A stretch of DNA of 64,000 nucleotides, from assembly GCF_003938655.1 (NCBI RefSeq), contig NZ_RJJT01000012.1:171453-235452 (forward strand), in the 5' to 3' direction. Shown here in pieces: positions 18,213 to 27,473 of the stretch (the stretch's first letter is position 1; each line of letters starts with the position of its first letter). Below the pieces are notes generated by a model. That model did no database searches, was not told the DNA's origin, and saw nothing but the letters and a program-made list of their open reading frames with translations. The position numbers and the translations under genes are program-made. Origin of the DNA: Rhizobium pisi. GTDB taxonomy: Bacteria; Pseudomonadota; Alphaproteobacteria; Rhizobiales; Rhizobiaceae.

Positions 18213-18499
18213 TCACCAAGGAATCAACGACGACTTGCGCAGCCACGCATCGCTGTTGAGGTGATCGAGAATGAACGTTGCCACGTCTACCCGCGATATC
18301 GAGCCACCGCGAAAGTTGCTCAGATTCGTCAGAGACCTGATCGTGTTACCCCAGGCTTGTTGTTAAGAACCGACGGACGGACGATGGTCCAGTCGACATC
18401 GCTACCCTTGATGATTGCCTCCTGCCGGTTCTTGTCGGCATAGACATCGCGCAGGATCAGCGGGAAGATCACATTGTCGAACAGGAAGCCGCCGTGTCC
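18213..18499 (-). pseudogene. 3' remnant of an NAD(P)-binding (NmrA-like) oxidoreductase, frameshifted
   Basis: One frame (18329-18499) encodes HGGFLFDNVIFPLILRDVYA followed by DKNRQEAIIKGSDVDWTIVR, typical of NAD(P)H-binding SDR-like proteins. It breaks near 18329, and the next frame carries on with LTNLSNFRGGSISRVDVATF and ends KSSLIPW then TGA at 18213. The N-terminal half with the nucleotide-binding motif is missing upstream. One frameshift plus a 5' truncation make this a pseudogene. Confidence 0.75.
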
Positions 18500-18681
18500 T
18501 GCGTCTTCTTTCGACCGCTGCCAGCAGAGACGGAATGCCAACAAAACCTGATTGTAATGTGGTATCTCGTATGGCCGCAGCAATGGCAGCGAGGGAATGT
18601 TTCCGCTTCGCCTCTTGCCGTGTTTGCCCCGCAAGCGGGGCAAGCACATTGTCGCTTGGTAGCTGGTTCGTTCTCCGCCGA

Positions 18682-20208
18682 TCAGGCAACTTCCTCTGAC
18701 AGCCGTTCAAAGATCGGTTTCAGCCGCCGATGGCGTCCGACCGGCGGATGCTCGATTTCGACGAGGCGCCCTGATTTCTTCTGGCGCTTCAACCAGTCGC
18801 GCAGGGTCTCGGCGCTGGTATGATCAAGATAATGCAGGCGGGTACCCGCGATCGTGATCTTACGACCCTCGGGAAGCGTTTCCAGCATGTTGAGCAGGAC
18901 GGGAACGTCCTTGCAAGTCGCCACGCCGACGAGGTCGAGGTGGATGGATTCCTCATCCTCCAACCTGTCGATGGCAAGTTTGCGACGTAGGTGCGGAAGG
19001 ATTTCCAGTATGGACAACGCAAGGCCGAGCGCCACGCCGACGAGCAGGTCCTGAAGCACCACCATCGCCACCGTCGCGGTCCAGATTCCCACGGGAACCC
19101 AGCCGTGATGATCGAAGAGGTGCCGGACGTGATGGAGACTGATCAGCCGCCATCCTGTCACAAGCAGCACCGCGGCAAGTGCGGTCAGCGGTACCATCGC
19201 GAGCAGCTGCGGCAGTAATGCCACGAGCCCAAGGATCCAAACGCCGTGCAGCACGGCCGAGGCCCGCGTCCGTGCGCCGGCCTGAATGTTGGCGGACGAT
19301 CTGACGATGACACCGGTAATCGGCAGGGCACCAAGCAGACCGCAAAGTCCGTTGCCGATGCCCTGGGCGAACAACTCCTTGTTGAAGCGGGTCCGCACGC
19401 CATCGTGCATGCGATCAACGGCGGCGGATGACAGCAGCGTTTCCGCGCTGGCGATCACCGCGATGACAAGCGTCGTCACGATGATACCGGGCTCTATCAT
19501 CCTGGCGAAGCCATCGAGCGTCGGCAGGGTAATGCTTTCGATGAGAGAGGACGGCACCTCCACTCTTGCGATCGGCAGCTGCATCCCGACGGTCAATATC
19601 GTACCGGCCGCGACCCCCACCAGGGCACCAGGCACCAGCATCAGGGACTTCGGCCTGAACTTTTCCCAGGCGATCATGGCAAGCAAGGAAATCAACCCCA
19701 CGAGGAGGGCGACCGCTTCACGCGTCAGCCCTGCGCCCCATACGCGAGCGAAGGTCTGCTCCATGGCAGTGACGTTCTCAATGCCTCCGGCAGCAGGTCT
19801 TGCCCCCATCAGCACATGGATCTGGCCAAGGATGATGAGGATCCCGATCCCGGCGAGCATGCCGTGAACGACTGCAGGCGAAATTGCCCGAAACCACGAG
19901 CCGATCCGCAGGAATCCCGCAAGGACCTGCAGCAATCCCGCCACGATGAGAACCGGCCCGAGCATGGCAGCGCCATATTGCTCGACGAAGCCGAAGACGA
20001 TCACGGCTAAACCCGCCGCCGGCCCCGACACCTGAAGTGGGGATCCGGCCAAAAGGCCGACAACGAGGCCGCCGACAATGCCGGATATGAGGCCCATGGC
20101 CACAGGAACTCCTGACGCCACCGCAATCCCGAGGCAAAGCGGTATGGCAACGAGGAACACGACGAGCGACGACGCGAGGTCGCGCGAAAGAACAGAGCTG
20201 GAAATCAA
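18682..20208 (-). CDS. SulP family inorganic anion transporter (probable bicarbonate transporter)
   Basis: A 508-residue inner-membrane protein with about 11 hydrophobic segments starting VVFLVAIPLCLGIAVASGVP, the SulP signature. The conserved SAETLLSSAAVDRMHDG region is present, and a short STAS-like cytoplasmic domain follows from about residue 420 (ESIHLDLVGVATCKDVPVLL). SulP proteins move sulfate, bicarbonate or other anions. Coupling to a beta-carbonic anhydrase gene 4 bp upstream points to bicarbonate. It is the second gene of a leftward pair. Confidence 0.9.
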   Translation of the reverse strand: MISSSVLSRDLASSLVVFLVAIPLCLGIAVASGVPVAMGLISGIVGGLVVGLLAGSPLQVSGPAAGLAVIVFGFVEQYGAAMLGPVLIVAGLLQVLAGFLRIGSWFRAISPAVVHGMLAGIGILIILGQIHVLMGARPAAGGIENVTAMEQTFARVWGAGLTREAVALLVGLISLLAMIAWEKFRPKSLMLVPGALVGVAAGTILTVGMQLPIARVEVPSSLIESITLPTLDGFARMIEPGIIVTTLVIAVIASAETLLSSAAVDRMHDGVRTRFNKELFAQGIGNGLCGLLGALPITGVIVRSSANIQAGARTRASAVLHGVWILGLVALLPQLLAMVPLTALAAVLLVTGWRLISLHHVRHLFDHHGWVPVGIWTATVAMVVLQDLLVGVALGLALSILEILPHLRRKLAIDRLEDEESIHLDLVGVATCKDVPVLLNMLETLPEGRKITIAGTRLHYLDHTSAETLRDWLKRQKKSGRLVEIEHPPVGRHRRLKPIFERLSEEVA

Positions 20209-20212
20209 CGGC

Positions 20213-20902
20213 CTACTCCGCGGCTTGCGGAATCACATGCGGACGACCACGACCCTTAACCGCGACAGGCAAGGGCCCGTCCTCAAGGATCTCCGTGAAG
20301 CGAGCAGCTGCACCGTCATAGACGAGCACCTCCCCCGTCTCGATATCGAAGAACCAGCCGTGCAGGGTAATGTCGTTGGTCGCCAGCTTGGCGGCGACGG
20401 AAGGATGCGTGCGCAAGTGATCGAGCTGGACGACGACGTTTTCCATCGCGATGGCGCGAACCCTTTGACGCTCGGACAGGTCGACGGGATAGGCTTCGCA
20501 AACAATCGAATGGGCAGCATGACTATGCTTCAGCCAGGCAGCGACATTCGGCATCGGCTTCAGAAGATCGGGATGGCAAAGCCCTTTCATCGCACCGCAA
20601 TCGGAATGCCCGCACACGATGATATCACGAACGCCGAGTGCTACGACCGCATATTCTATCGCCGATGATACACCGCCATTTGCTGTGGAAAAGGGAGGAA
20701 CGATATTTCCGGCATTCCGGCAGACGAAGAGTTCGCCGGGGCCGGACTGCGTGATCGTTTCGGGCATCACCCTGCTGTCGGCGCAGGAAATCATCAGCGC
20801 TTGCGGCTGTTGTCCCTCCTCCGCCAGCTTGCGATAAAGCGCCTGATGGTCTGGAAAGACGGCACCGCGAAAGCTGGAGATCCCTTTAAGCAAATCACCC
20901 AT
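20213..20902 (-). CDS. Beta-carbonic anhydrase
   Basis: A 229-residue enzyme interconverting CO2 and bicarbonate. Zinc ligands and catalytic dyad are visible: C40-A-D42-S-R44 in MISCADSRVMPE, then H99 and C102 in CGHSDCGAM; NAGNIVPP is also conserved. ATG 20902 (MGDLLKGISS) gives the family length; the frame open to 20977 adds a Pro-rich stretch with no homology. The stop is 4 bp before the SulP start, so transporter and enzyme form a CO2/bicarbonate supply unit. Confidence 0.93.
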   Translation of the reverse strand: MGDLLKGISSFRGAVFPDHQALYRKLAEEGQQPQALMISCADSRVMPETITQSGPGELFVCRNAGNIVPPFSTANGGVSSAIEYAVVALGVRDIIVCGHSDCGAMKGLCHPDLLKPMPNVAAWLKHSHAAHSIVCEAYPVDLSERQRVRAIAMENVVVQLDHLRTHPSVAAKLATNDITLHGWFFDIETGEVLVYDGAAARFTEILEDGPLPVAVKGRGRPHVIPQAAE

Positions 20903-20977
20903 TGTCGAGTCCTTGTGATGGGCCGGACGGCAGGCAGGGGGCGTACCCATGCCCGGCGGGTTGGAATGCGCGATCAT

Positions 20978-21187
20978 TTCGCAAGTGCGAGATAGGTGAA
21001 GTTGCCGGGAAAAAAATAGCCGATACGGAATGAGTGTAATCTAATTTATGAAAATCTTGTGAGTGGATTGTGAAATGATTTTAGTCGACGCCCGCTTAGC
21101 GCGATGGACGTTGAAATCTCAAATTCGTTTCGGTGAAAGTGTCTCTCGGTGAGATCCAATGCGGTGGGGTCCCCGATAAGAGTGGAG
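20978..21187. other. AT-rich upstream region of the carbonic anhydrase operon
   Basis: An AT-rich stretch around 21010-21090 contrasts with its GC-rich neighbours and probably holds the leftward promoter for carbonic anhydrase-SulP. No gene fits here. Confidence 0.3.
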
Positions 21188-23146
21188 CTATTCCTGGCCG
21201 CTGGACCGCTGCCGCACGTCTTCGCGCTGTTCTGCCTTGGCCGCCGGTATTACCCGCGCCGGACCCACGGGGCCACCTTTCGTGTCTGCCAACGGCTCCT
21301 TTCTGGTGGTACCGTTTGCGATGATCAACACGCTGTCGTAGAAGCCCTTCCCGATGGAGGATCTAGGAGGTATGGCATCGTGCATGATGCTGATCACCGT
21401 CGTGCTCGGACAGGCATCCTTGATCGCTTGGTGGAAGGCAACCGTGGCGTCGGGGTCGAGGGCGCTCGTCGACTCATCCAGAAACAGCAACCCCGGCTGG
21501 AGCAGGAGTATCCGCGCGAGTATGATTTTCTGCTTTTGCCCCCCGGACAGAAGCTGGTCCCAGCTATGCCCTTTGCGCCCGTCCTCGGCGAGGTCGCCAA
21601 CAAACTCGGCAAGGCCGGCCTTGGTCAATGCGACGGCGAGGTCGACATCCGAATGGGCTTCAACGAGATCCGGCATGCAAATCAATTCTTTGAGGGATAT
21701 CGGGGGGAGGTTGACATCCTGAGCGGCGTACAAGCTTCGCACACTCTCAGGCAGAATTGCCGCGCCGCGACCATGCGGCCAGAGACGATTTATGGCCTTG
21801 AACAGCGATGACTTGCCGCTGCCCGACTCTCCGACGAGCAAAGTCCATTCACCCGGCATGAAATGGTGCTCACCGGTCCTGATAAAAGGCACATCATCGC
21901 CCTCATGCATCAGTTCCAGACCATCGAGGGTCAGGCCAAGTTTTGAGTCCTGCGTGCTATAGCGCAGTTCGCAAACGCCGGTTCGCGCATAGAACTTGCG
22001 CGGCCGCTGCACATCCTCGATCGCCCTCGCAAGTTCGGTTAGGCGACCTAAATTCGCCTTGAGCGTCGATATGTCCGGCATAACGTGGATGAACCAGGAA
22101 CAAGCGATTATCAGCGCGTTCGCCAGTTCGGCTCCCGTAACGTAGGTTTGCAGGCTGATCTCATTGTCGACATAGGGCAACAGACCCGGCGCGTAGGCGA
22201 CAATCCGAGAGCCCAGAAAATTGTAGAAGAGCTCGAATGCCATATATCCGGAAACCAGCTTGTTCAGCCGAGCCCAGGTGCGATCGATGTCGAGATAGCG
22301 ACGTTTGTGAATACCTTTCTGCGCAATCTCGCCCGAGGCGGCGGCGATATAGAAGCTGTTGTGGAGAAGGGTGTTCAGTTCCCCGCGGTAACTGCCCTCG
22401 GCCCTTTGCATTGTATTGTCCAGGACTTGTAACACCGCCCCCAGCTTCGTGGCGACGAAGGTTGCAATCGGGACGTAGGCAACGACGGCAACAAGCGTCA
22501 GGAAGGCGCTACCATATTCGCCGAAGAACGGCAGCCCGTTAATCGGGGCAGATGTTTCGATGATCTTTCTGCCAACAAAGGCAAGCGACAGCAGCACCCC
22601 GGTAATACCCATAGCGACTCCGATGGCACCGCCGGCCATGCCCTTGACCGATTCCTGGACACGCTGATCAATATTGTCGGGGACCGAAATCTTGGGCGGT
22701 ATGGCATGGGTTGCGCCATGTTGGAGGTGATAGTGCGTATGGTTGCTGTCGAGCAGTGCATCGTTGAACCGCTGGTCAAGCCAAGAGCGCCATTTGCGGT
22801 GCAACGTGGTTGAGAAATAATGACGGACGGAGATGAAGCCTACATCCCGAAGGAGCACGATCGCGGCAAGTATTGCGGCACTCCCAAGGATTGTTCTTAG
22901 AGTCGCAGGATGTTCAGGACGGTGAAGAAGGGCGATCGCGCTGACAAGCTGGCCCGATACTTCTGCAAACCAGACACTGGCCATGGCCGACAAGGCTGTA
23001 AGTATAATGATCACCGATGTCAGCCCCCATGCCTCCAGCCATTTCTTCGACAGCCAGTAAGCAGCCATGAGGCCAGAGAAGCTAAGCATCGAGGAAACCG
23101 GAGTTGCCGGTTGTTGCTCTACGGAACGACGGCTCAGCCAGCGCAA
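21188..23146 (-). CDS. ABC transporter, fused SbmA/BacA-type permease and ATPase
   Basis: A 652-residue half-transporter. Residues 1-400 form the SbmA/BacA-like membrane domain with several hydrophobic segments (LTSVIIILTALSAMASVWFA, GGAIGVAMGITGVLLSLAF). The C-terminal ATPase domain has Walker A GESGSGKSS, signature LSGGQKQK, Walker B LLFLDES and the H-loop region VISIMHD. Relatives (YddA/ExsE) are annotated for peptide, cobalamin or bleomycin transport; rhizobial BacA itself lacks the ATPase. It probably dimerises in the inner membrane. Single gene; substrate unknown. Confidence 0.88.
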   Translation of the reverse strand: MRWLSRRSVEQQPATPVSSMLSFSGLMAAYWLSKKWLEAWGLTSVIIILTALSAMASVWFAEVSGQLVSAIALLHRPEHPATLRTILGSAAILAAIVLLRDVGFISVRHYFSTTLHRKWRSWLDQRFNDALLDSNHTHYHLQHGATHAIPPKISVPDNIDQRVQESVKGMAGGAIGVAMGITGVLLSLAFVGRKIIETSAPINGLPFFGEYGSAFLTLVAVVAYVPIATFVATKLGAVLQVLDNTMQRAEGSYRGELNTLLHNSFYIAAASGEIAQKGIHKRRYLDIDRTWARLNKLVSGYMAFELFYNFLGSRIVAYAPGLLPYVDNEISLQTYVTGAELANALIIACSWFIHVMPDISTLKANLGRLTELARAIEDVQRPRKFYARTGVCELRYSTQDSKLGLTLDGLELMHEGDDVPFIRTGEHHFMPGEWTLLVGESGSGKSSLFKAINRLWPHGRGAAILPESVRSLYAAQDVNLPPISLKELICMPDLVEAHSDVDLAVALTKAGLAEFVGDLAEDGRKGHSWDQLLSGGQKQKIILARILLLQPGLLFLDESTSALDPDATVAFHQAIKDACPSTTVISIMHDAIPPRSSIGKGFYDSVLIIANGTTRKEPLADTKGGPVGPARVIPAAKAEQREDVRQRSSGQE

Positions 23147-23399
23147 CGCAACCTCCCGCTGTTAATGAGCTGGTGTCTGCACACACAGTGCTTGCGGCAG
23201 GATGAGGGCTCACAAGCGGAAAATTCTATACAAGGCAGGTCGGGTGACGCCAAGAGAGAATTCGCTGCTGCTATGGTCTCGGGTTCGTCCTTGCTGACGG
23301 TTAAGAACATGGCGTAATGGTGGCTCCTCGCCTTCATTGATGCGGTCGCGTGAGGGCTGCATCCATTGTCTGGTCGCATTGTTGGTCGCGAGGTGCATT

Positions 23400-23882
23400 G
23401 TGAAGCCTGTTGATGAGCGCCGTATCCATCAGATTTTCGAGATTGGTGTCTGGCTGAAGGGCGCGCATGCCCTGATCGAATGCATAGGCGGCCTGCTGCT
23501 TTATGCGGTCAGCACCGACACAATCGCCGCTTGGGTCAATGCCGTCACACAGGATGAATTGATCGAAGACCCGAACGATTTTGTTGCCGGCCATCTGTCG
23601 CAGATGGCGAACCATTTTTCCGTCGCCAGCGAGCATTTTTACGCCTTCTACCTCCTCAGCCACGGCCTGATAAAGCTGCTCTTGGTCACCGGGCTTTTGA
23701 GAGGCAAGCTCTGGTCGTATCCGGCTTCGCTCGCCGCATTGGGCGCGTTCATGGTCTACCAACTGTATCGCTATTCCTACACCCATTCGTTCGGCCTGCT
23801 TGGCCTGACCGCCTTCGACGCGATTGTCATGGTACTGATCTGGCATGAGTGGAGGGTCGTGCGGCAACACAAGCCGGCATGA
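23400..23882 (+). CDS. DUF2127 membrane protein
   Basis: A 160-residue integral membrane protein with four hydrophobic segments (FEIGVWLKGAHALIECIGGL, FYLLSHGLIKLLLVTGLL, and two near the C-terminus ending AIVMVLIWHEWR). The opening helix and the HFYAFYLLSHGLIK block match DUF2127, a small family of unknown function. GTG 23400 is the likely start; the in-frame ATG at 23337 would add 21 poorly hydrophobic residues. It is not obviously part of an operon. Confidence 0.75.
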   Translation: MKPVDERRIHQIFEIGVWLKGAHALIECIGGLLLYAVSTDTIAAWVNAVTQDELIEDPNDFVAGHLSQMANHFSVASEHFYAFYLLSHGLIKLLLVTGLLRGKLWSYPASLAALGAFMVYQLYRYSYTHSFGLLGLTAFDAIVMVLIWHEWRVVRQHKPA

Positions 23883-24038
23883 TGGCAGAAGTTCTTCGTA
23901 ACCTACCTGATAGCATCAGATCGACGGCACCCATTCGTATCATCGGACCGTCCTCCACGACCAGGACGACCGGGTTGCCATTCAATGAGGGTTGAGCCGT
24001 AGGGCGGCGAGGTAAATTGCGTAAGTAGCATTTGGTTC

Positions 24039-25091
24039 TTACACCGCTGAAGACAGGTCGTTTTCGAGGTTAGCGGCTTCCCGATGGCTGATCGTAACCA
24101 CGGCACCCGGACCCGCGTCGCTCAACTCAATTTCACCGTTCAGGTTCTTCACGAGCGCTTCCACGATACCTGTGCCTAGGCCGGCATTGGGCGCATCGTT
24201 ACCGATCGGCATGCCGATGCCGTTGTCGGCGATGGAGAGCGTCCAGTCGTTGCCGGATGATCGATAGTCGATCACGATTATTCCTTTTCGTTCGTCGGGG
24301 AAGGCGTGCTTCAGGGCATTAATCACAAGCTCGGTCACGATCAGCCCCAGGCTAACGGAAACATTTCCATCCACGACGCTGTCATCGACCTTCACCTTAA
24401 TCGATAGCCGGTCAGGGTCAGCTATCATGGACGCACCAAGGCTTCGGGATAGCTGAGTAAAGTAGGTCCGTAGCTCAACCTTGCCTTCAAGTGACGTGGA
24501 GAGTTGCTGTTGCAGGGCTGCGATTGACATGACCCGGTGATGTGCGTCGCGAAGATGCCCGCGCGCTTCCTCCGACTGAACCCGGCGTGCGCTTTGCATT
24601 AGAACGCTTGCAATGATCTGCAGGCTGTTTGCCACCCTGTGCTGGACCTCCTGTAGCAGGACGGCTCTATCGCGGATCAAGTCATCTTTGATCCGGGCTT
24701 CGGCGCGGGCGTCGGTTACGTCTGCTATGGCGAGGAGCAGCCGAATGTGGTCCATGTCACCATCATCAAGCGTTCGCGCATTAAGGACCAACTGCCGGGT
24801 CTTCTGCCCTGGCCGCTTGAGGTCTATCTCGTAAGCCTCGATGTTCGCACTTCCCGAAGCCGTCGCCCCGAGAAGTGACTCAAGCGTGGGCATCGCCCAT
24901 TCCCCAGCTCCAAGTTCGCTGAGCCGCTTACCGGAAACTGACGCTGGGTCGATATCGAAGGCCCGGCAGAACGATGCACTCGCTGCAATGACCTTCAGAT
25001 CGTCGGACAGGAAAAGCAGTGGTTCGATAGATGACACCACCACTGCAAGAGTGCTCGCCGCTTCGAAATGCACTGTAGGCGTCTGTAGCAT
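24039..25091 (-). CDS. HisKA_2-type sensor histidine kinase with PAS-like input
   Basis: A 350-residue soluble kinase. Residues 1-130 form a PAS-like sensor region (VVVSSIEPLLFLSDDLKVIA). The dimerisation box LLQEVQHRVANSLQIIASVL contains the phosphoacceptor His, as in the HisKA_2/HWE class common in Rhizobiales. The ATPase follows with N box VTELVINALKHAF, G1 DNGIGMP and G2 GLGTGIV. There is no membrane segment, so it senses a cytoplasmic signal. No response regulator is adjacent. ATG 25091 (MLQTPTVHFE) was chosen by homology. Confidence 0.85.
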   Translation of the reverse strand: MLQTPTVHFEAASTLAVVVSSIEPLLFLSDDLKVIAASASFCRAFDIDPASVSGKRLSELGAGEWAMPTLESLLGATASGSANIEAYEIDLKRPGQKTRQLVLNARTLDDGDMDHIRLLLAIADVTDARAEARIKDDLIRDRAVLLQEVQHRVANSLQIIASVLMQSARRVQSEEARGHLRDAHHRVMSIAALQQQLSTSLEGKVELRTYFTQLSRSLGASMIADPDRLSIKVKVDDSVVDGNVSVSLGLIVTELVINALKHAFPDERKGIIVIDYRSSGNDWTLSIADNGIGMPIGNDAPNAGLGTGIVEALVKNLNGEIELSDAGPGAVVTISHREAANLENDLSSAV

Positions 25092-25187
25092 GGAATGGCC
25101 CTCATGGACGGACCGAAGACTCACCGAGCAAGTCATTACTCGGCAGCAAAGCGGCCAAGCAGGACTGGCCAAATTCGACAATATCAC

Positions 25188-25560
25188 TGTAGCACGCTTG
25201 AGACGTTATCGATGCATCCGATTTCGCATTTGGTGTCGCAGGGCATCCGGCGGTGACCGCGTCCCGCTGCCGGGAAGTGGCCGGAATGGCCGCCTTGCGG
25301 CTGGACGAACGCCTCTCGCCCAATTGTGGCTTAACGCGACCCACAACCTGGCGCGAACCGCGCATTGCCTAAGCAATGCGCGCCACGCTCCGACTTGGTT
25401 TTCTGCCGGATCGGGTCCGCGTCACAGAGCTTCGTGCAAGCGCTGGCTTCAGTCGTACAACATCGTCCTGTTTCTTGATCGGAGTCAATCGGATCCCCGC
25501 ATGGCGTGGTCGGTTGGGGTCATCGCCCTTGCGTCACCCTTATCGAACGGGAAGGCCCGC
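25188..25560. other. Divergent promoter region between kinase and OsmC-VIT1 genes
   Basis: About 370 bp. The rightward frame is open throughout but encodes a biased Arg-rich sequence with no family resemblance before ATG 25561. It presumably holds promoters for both divergent genes; no clear motif was picked out. Confidence 0.3.
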
Positions 25561-26658
25561 ATGCTGAAACACCGGATTGCGGCGCGCAGGACTGATGCCG
25601 GCATGAGCCTGGCCAACGCCAAGTTGGCCGAGGTCAGGATACATACGGTGATTGCGGGCTTTCCAGATGCTTTCGACCCCGACGAACTGCTGTTGGCGCC
25701 CATCGTGGCCTGCGCGATCAATGCCATCGAACGAATTACGCCCAAGCTGGACTTCAACCTTGATGACGTCGACATCTGCCTTCACGCAGTGCGGCACGAT
25801 GCGCCTCCCCGGATAGTCTCGGTCGACTACGAAGTCGTTGTCGATACCGACGAGAGCGATCAGCGGCTGGAACTGCTGCACAAGTATGTCCGCAAATATG
25901 GCACAATCTCGAACACTTTCGCAGCGGCATCACATCTCGAGGGCACGATCAGGAGAAAATTCATGAGCCGTCTGCACACGGAGACCCATCTGGTCTCGCG
26001 CATCGGCTGGCTACGGGCAGCCGTGCTGGGCGCGAACGATGGCATCGTGTCAACCGCAAGCCTGATCATGGGCGTCGCCACCGCATCTGCCGATACCCAG
26101 CAAATCCTGGTGGCTGGTGTCGCCGGTCTCGTCGCAGGCGCAATGTCCATGGCAGCCGGGGAATACGTGTCGGTGAGTTCGCAGGCAGACACCGAACAGG
26201 CCGACCTGGCGCGGGAGCGAAAGGAACTGGAGAGGTTGCCGGAAGCCGAGCTTGAGGAACTGACTCAGAACTACGTCAAGCGGGGTCTCACCCGCGAGCT
26301 GGCAGGACAGGTTGCCGTGCAGTTGACTGCCAACGACGCCCTTGACGCGCATTCCCGCGACGAACTCGGCATCGTCGAACACCTGGCTGCCCGACCGATC
26401 GAGGCGGCAGCGACCTCGGCTGCCACCTTCGCGGTCGGAGCCGCAATGCCCCTGCTCATGGTCGTCTTTTCGCCCGCTTCAATGCTGGTCTACGCTGTGG
26501 CGGTCGCATCGTTGCTGTTTCTCGCCCTGCTCGGAGCAATTGGCGCGAAGGCGGGCGGTGCGCACGTTCTCAAAGCCACCGCGCGCGTCACCTTCTGGGG
26601 CGCATTTGCGATGGCGCTGACCGCAGGTATTGGGGCGCTGGTCGGGACTGCAATTTAA
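25561..26658 (+). CDS. In-frame OsmC-like / VIT1-CCC1 transporter fusion
   Basis: One uninterrupted frame of 365 codons. Residues 1-134 are OsmC-like (MLKHRIAARRTDAGMSLANA; DPDELLLAPIVACAINAIER with one candidate redox Cys; LELLHKYVRKYGTISNTFAA). OsmC proteins reduce organic peroxides. From Met135 (ATG 25963) the sequence is a complete 231-residue VIT1/CCC1 iron/manganese transporter: WLRAAVLGANDGIVSTASLI, an acidic cytoplasmic helix pair and hydrophobic segments to the C-terminus. An AGGAGA lies 7 nt before ATG 25963, so the transporter may also be made separately. Usually these are separate proteins; loss of the OsmC stop codon would explain the fusion. Confidence 0.8.
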   Translation: MLKHRIAARRTDAGMSLANAKLAEVRIHTVIAGFPDAFDPDELLLAPIVACAINAIERITPKLDFNLDDVDICLHAVRHDAPPRIVSVDYEVVVDTDESDQRLELLHKYVRKYGTISNTFAAASHLEGTIRRKFMSRLHTETHLVSRIGWLRAAVLGANDGIVSTASLIMGVATASADTQQILVAGVAGLVAGAMSMAAGEYVSVSSQADTEQADLARERKELERLPEAELEELTQNYVKRGLTRELAGQVAVQLTANDALDAHSRDELGIVEHLAARPIEAAATSAATFAVGAAMPLLMVVFSPASMLVYAVAVASLLFLALLGAIGAKAGGAHVLKATARVTFWGAFAMALTAGIGALVGTAI

Positions 26659-26732
26659 TGCGGTGTCGGTCCGCCCAGACCGATCAGCTCGGCGGGGCCT
26701 CCTTGTCACGGCAATTCGGATTCTGGCCGCTC

Positions 26733-26936
26733 TCAAAACTCCGCGACGACATCCTCAAGCATCGACCGATTCTTGCCGACCAGACTCTTCAGCATGTCGT
26801 TGTCGATTGCCTGCATCGATGCGACTGGATCGATCGCGCTCACCATGACGTCGCCCGCATTGATGGCCCGTACGATCACGTTGCACGGCAACATGGCCCC
26901 GACCTTCGGTTCTTGCTTCATAGCTTCGTATGCCAT
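26733..26936 (-). pseudogene. C-terminal half of a DUF302 protein
   Basis: A 67-codon piece from MAYEAMKQEPKVGAMLPCNV through DPVASMQAIDNDMLKSLVG to the stop, matching the second half of DUF302 proteins, which are normally 125-150 residues. Upstream sequence in this and other frames is unrelated, so the 5' half has been lost. It is convergent with the OsmC-VIT1 gene. Confidence 0.7.
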
Positions 26937-27103
26937 CTGCGGCCTCAGGCCGCGAGGATCGTTCGCTTGCCGTCGACAGAAAGTGCGGGCGCCCTTCCAC
27001 ATCGATTGGCCGTCGAAACAGCATTCCTGGCGGCGCTAGAACTGTTGCCCGATCGTCATGGCGGTGCTGGCAGCCTGCTCCAAGATGTTGTCCATCATCG
27101 ACC

Positions 27104-27403
27104 TCAGCGTACGTGCGGGTCCCTGTCGCGGCGCAGGCGAGACGCGACGATGGCGTTAGCTTCCGGGGCCAACAGATCGTGCTTCTCAGCAAAGGCGGCA
27201 AATAGGCCGCGGGCGATCTCCGCTTCGATTTCACCGCGCAGCGCGGCTCCACACGCCTTAAGCGCAACTGAGTGCGTGTTATCTCTGCGCGCCGCCGGCC
27301 ACTCGACGAGATAGCGGTAGGCGTCCATCGCGCTGCGAACCTCCGCCGGAAAGCCGAGGCCGACCAGAATAGAAACAGGCTCTTTGAACATATCGGGTTT
27401 CAT
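27104..27403 (-). CDS. DUF982 family protein
   Basis: A 99-residue protein: MKPDMFKEPVSILVGLGFPA, then AMDAYRYLVEWPAARRDNTH and SVALKACGAALRGEIEAE. This is the DUF982 pattern, a small Rhizobiales-specific family of unknown function, often in several plasmid copies. ATG 27403 follows a purine-rich GGAGAGCG. It lies 70 bp downstream of an hsp20 gene in the same direction and may be co-transcribed with it. Confidence 0.8.
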   Translation of the reverse strand: MKPDMFKEPVSILVGLGFPAEVRSAMDAYRYLVEWPAARRDNTHSVALKACGAALRGEIEAEIARGLFAAFAEKHDLLAPEANAIVASRLRRDRDPHVR

Positions 27404-27473
27404 CACGCTCTCCTTCCTAACCCGGGATGTTGTCGGGCGCCGCCGCCGCGACGCCCTCGTTGAGGGGCTCTGC

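Noticed and set aside
24841..25560. Upstream extension of the OsmC-VIT1 frame
   Set aside because: The frame is open, but it overlaps the histidine kinase antisense and encodes nothing recognisable before ATG 25561.
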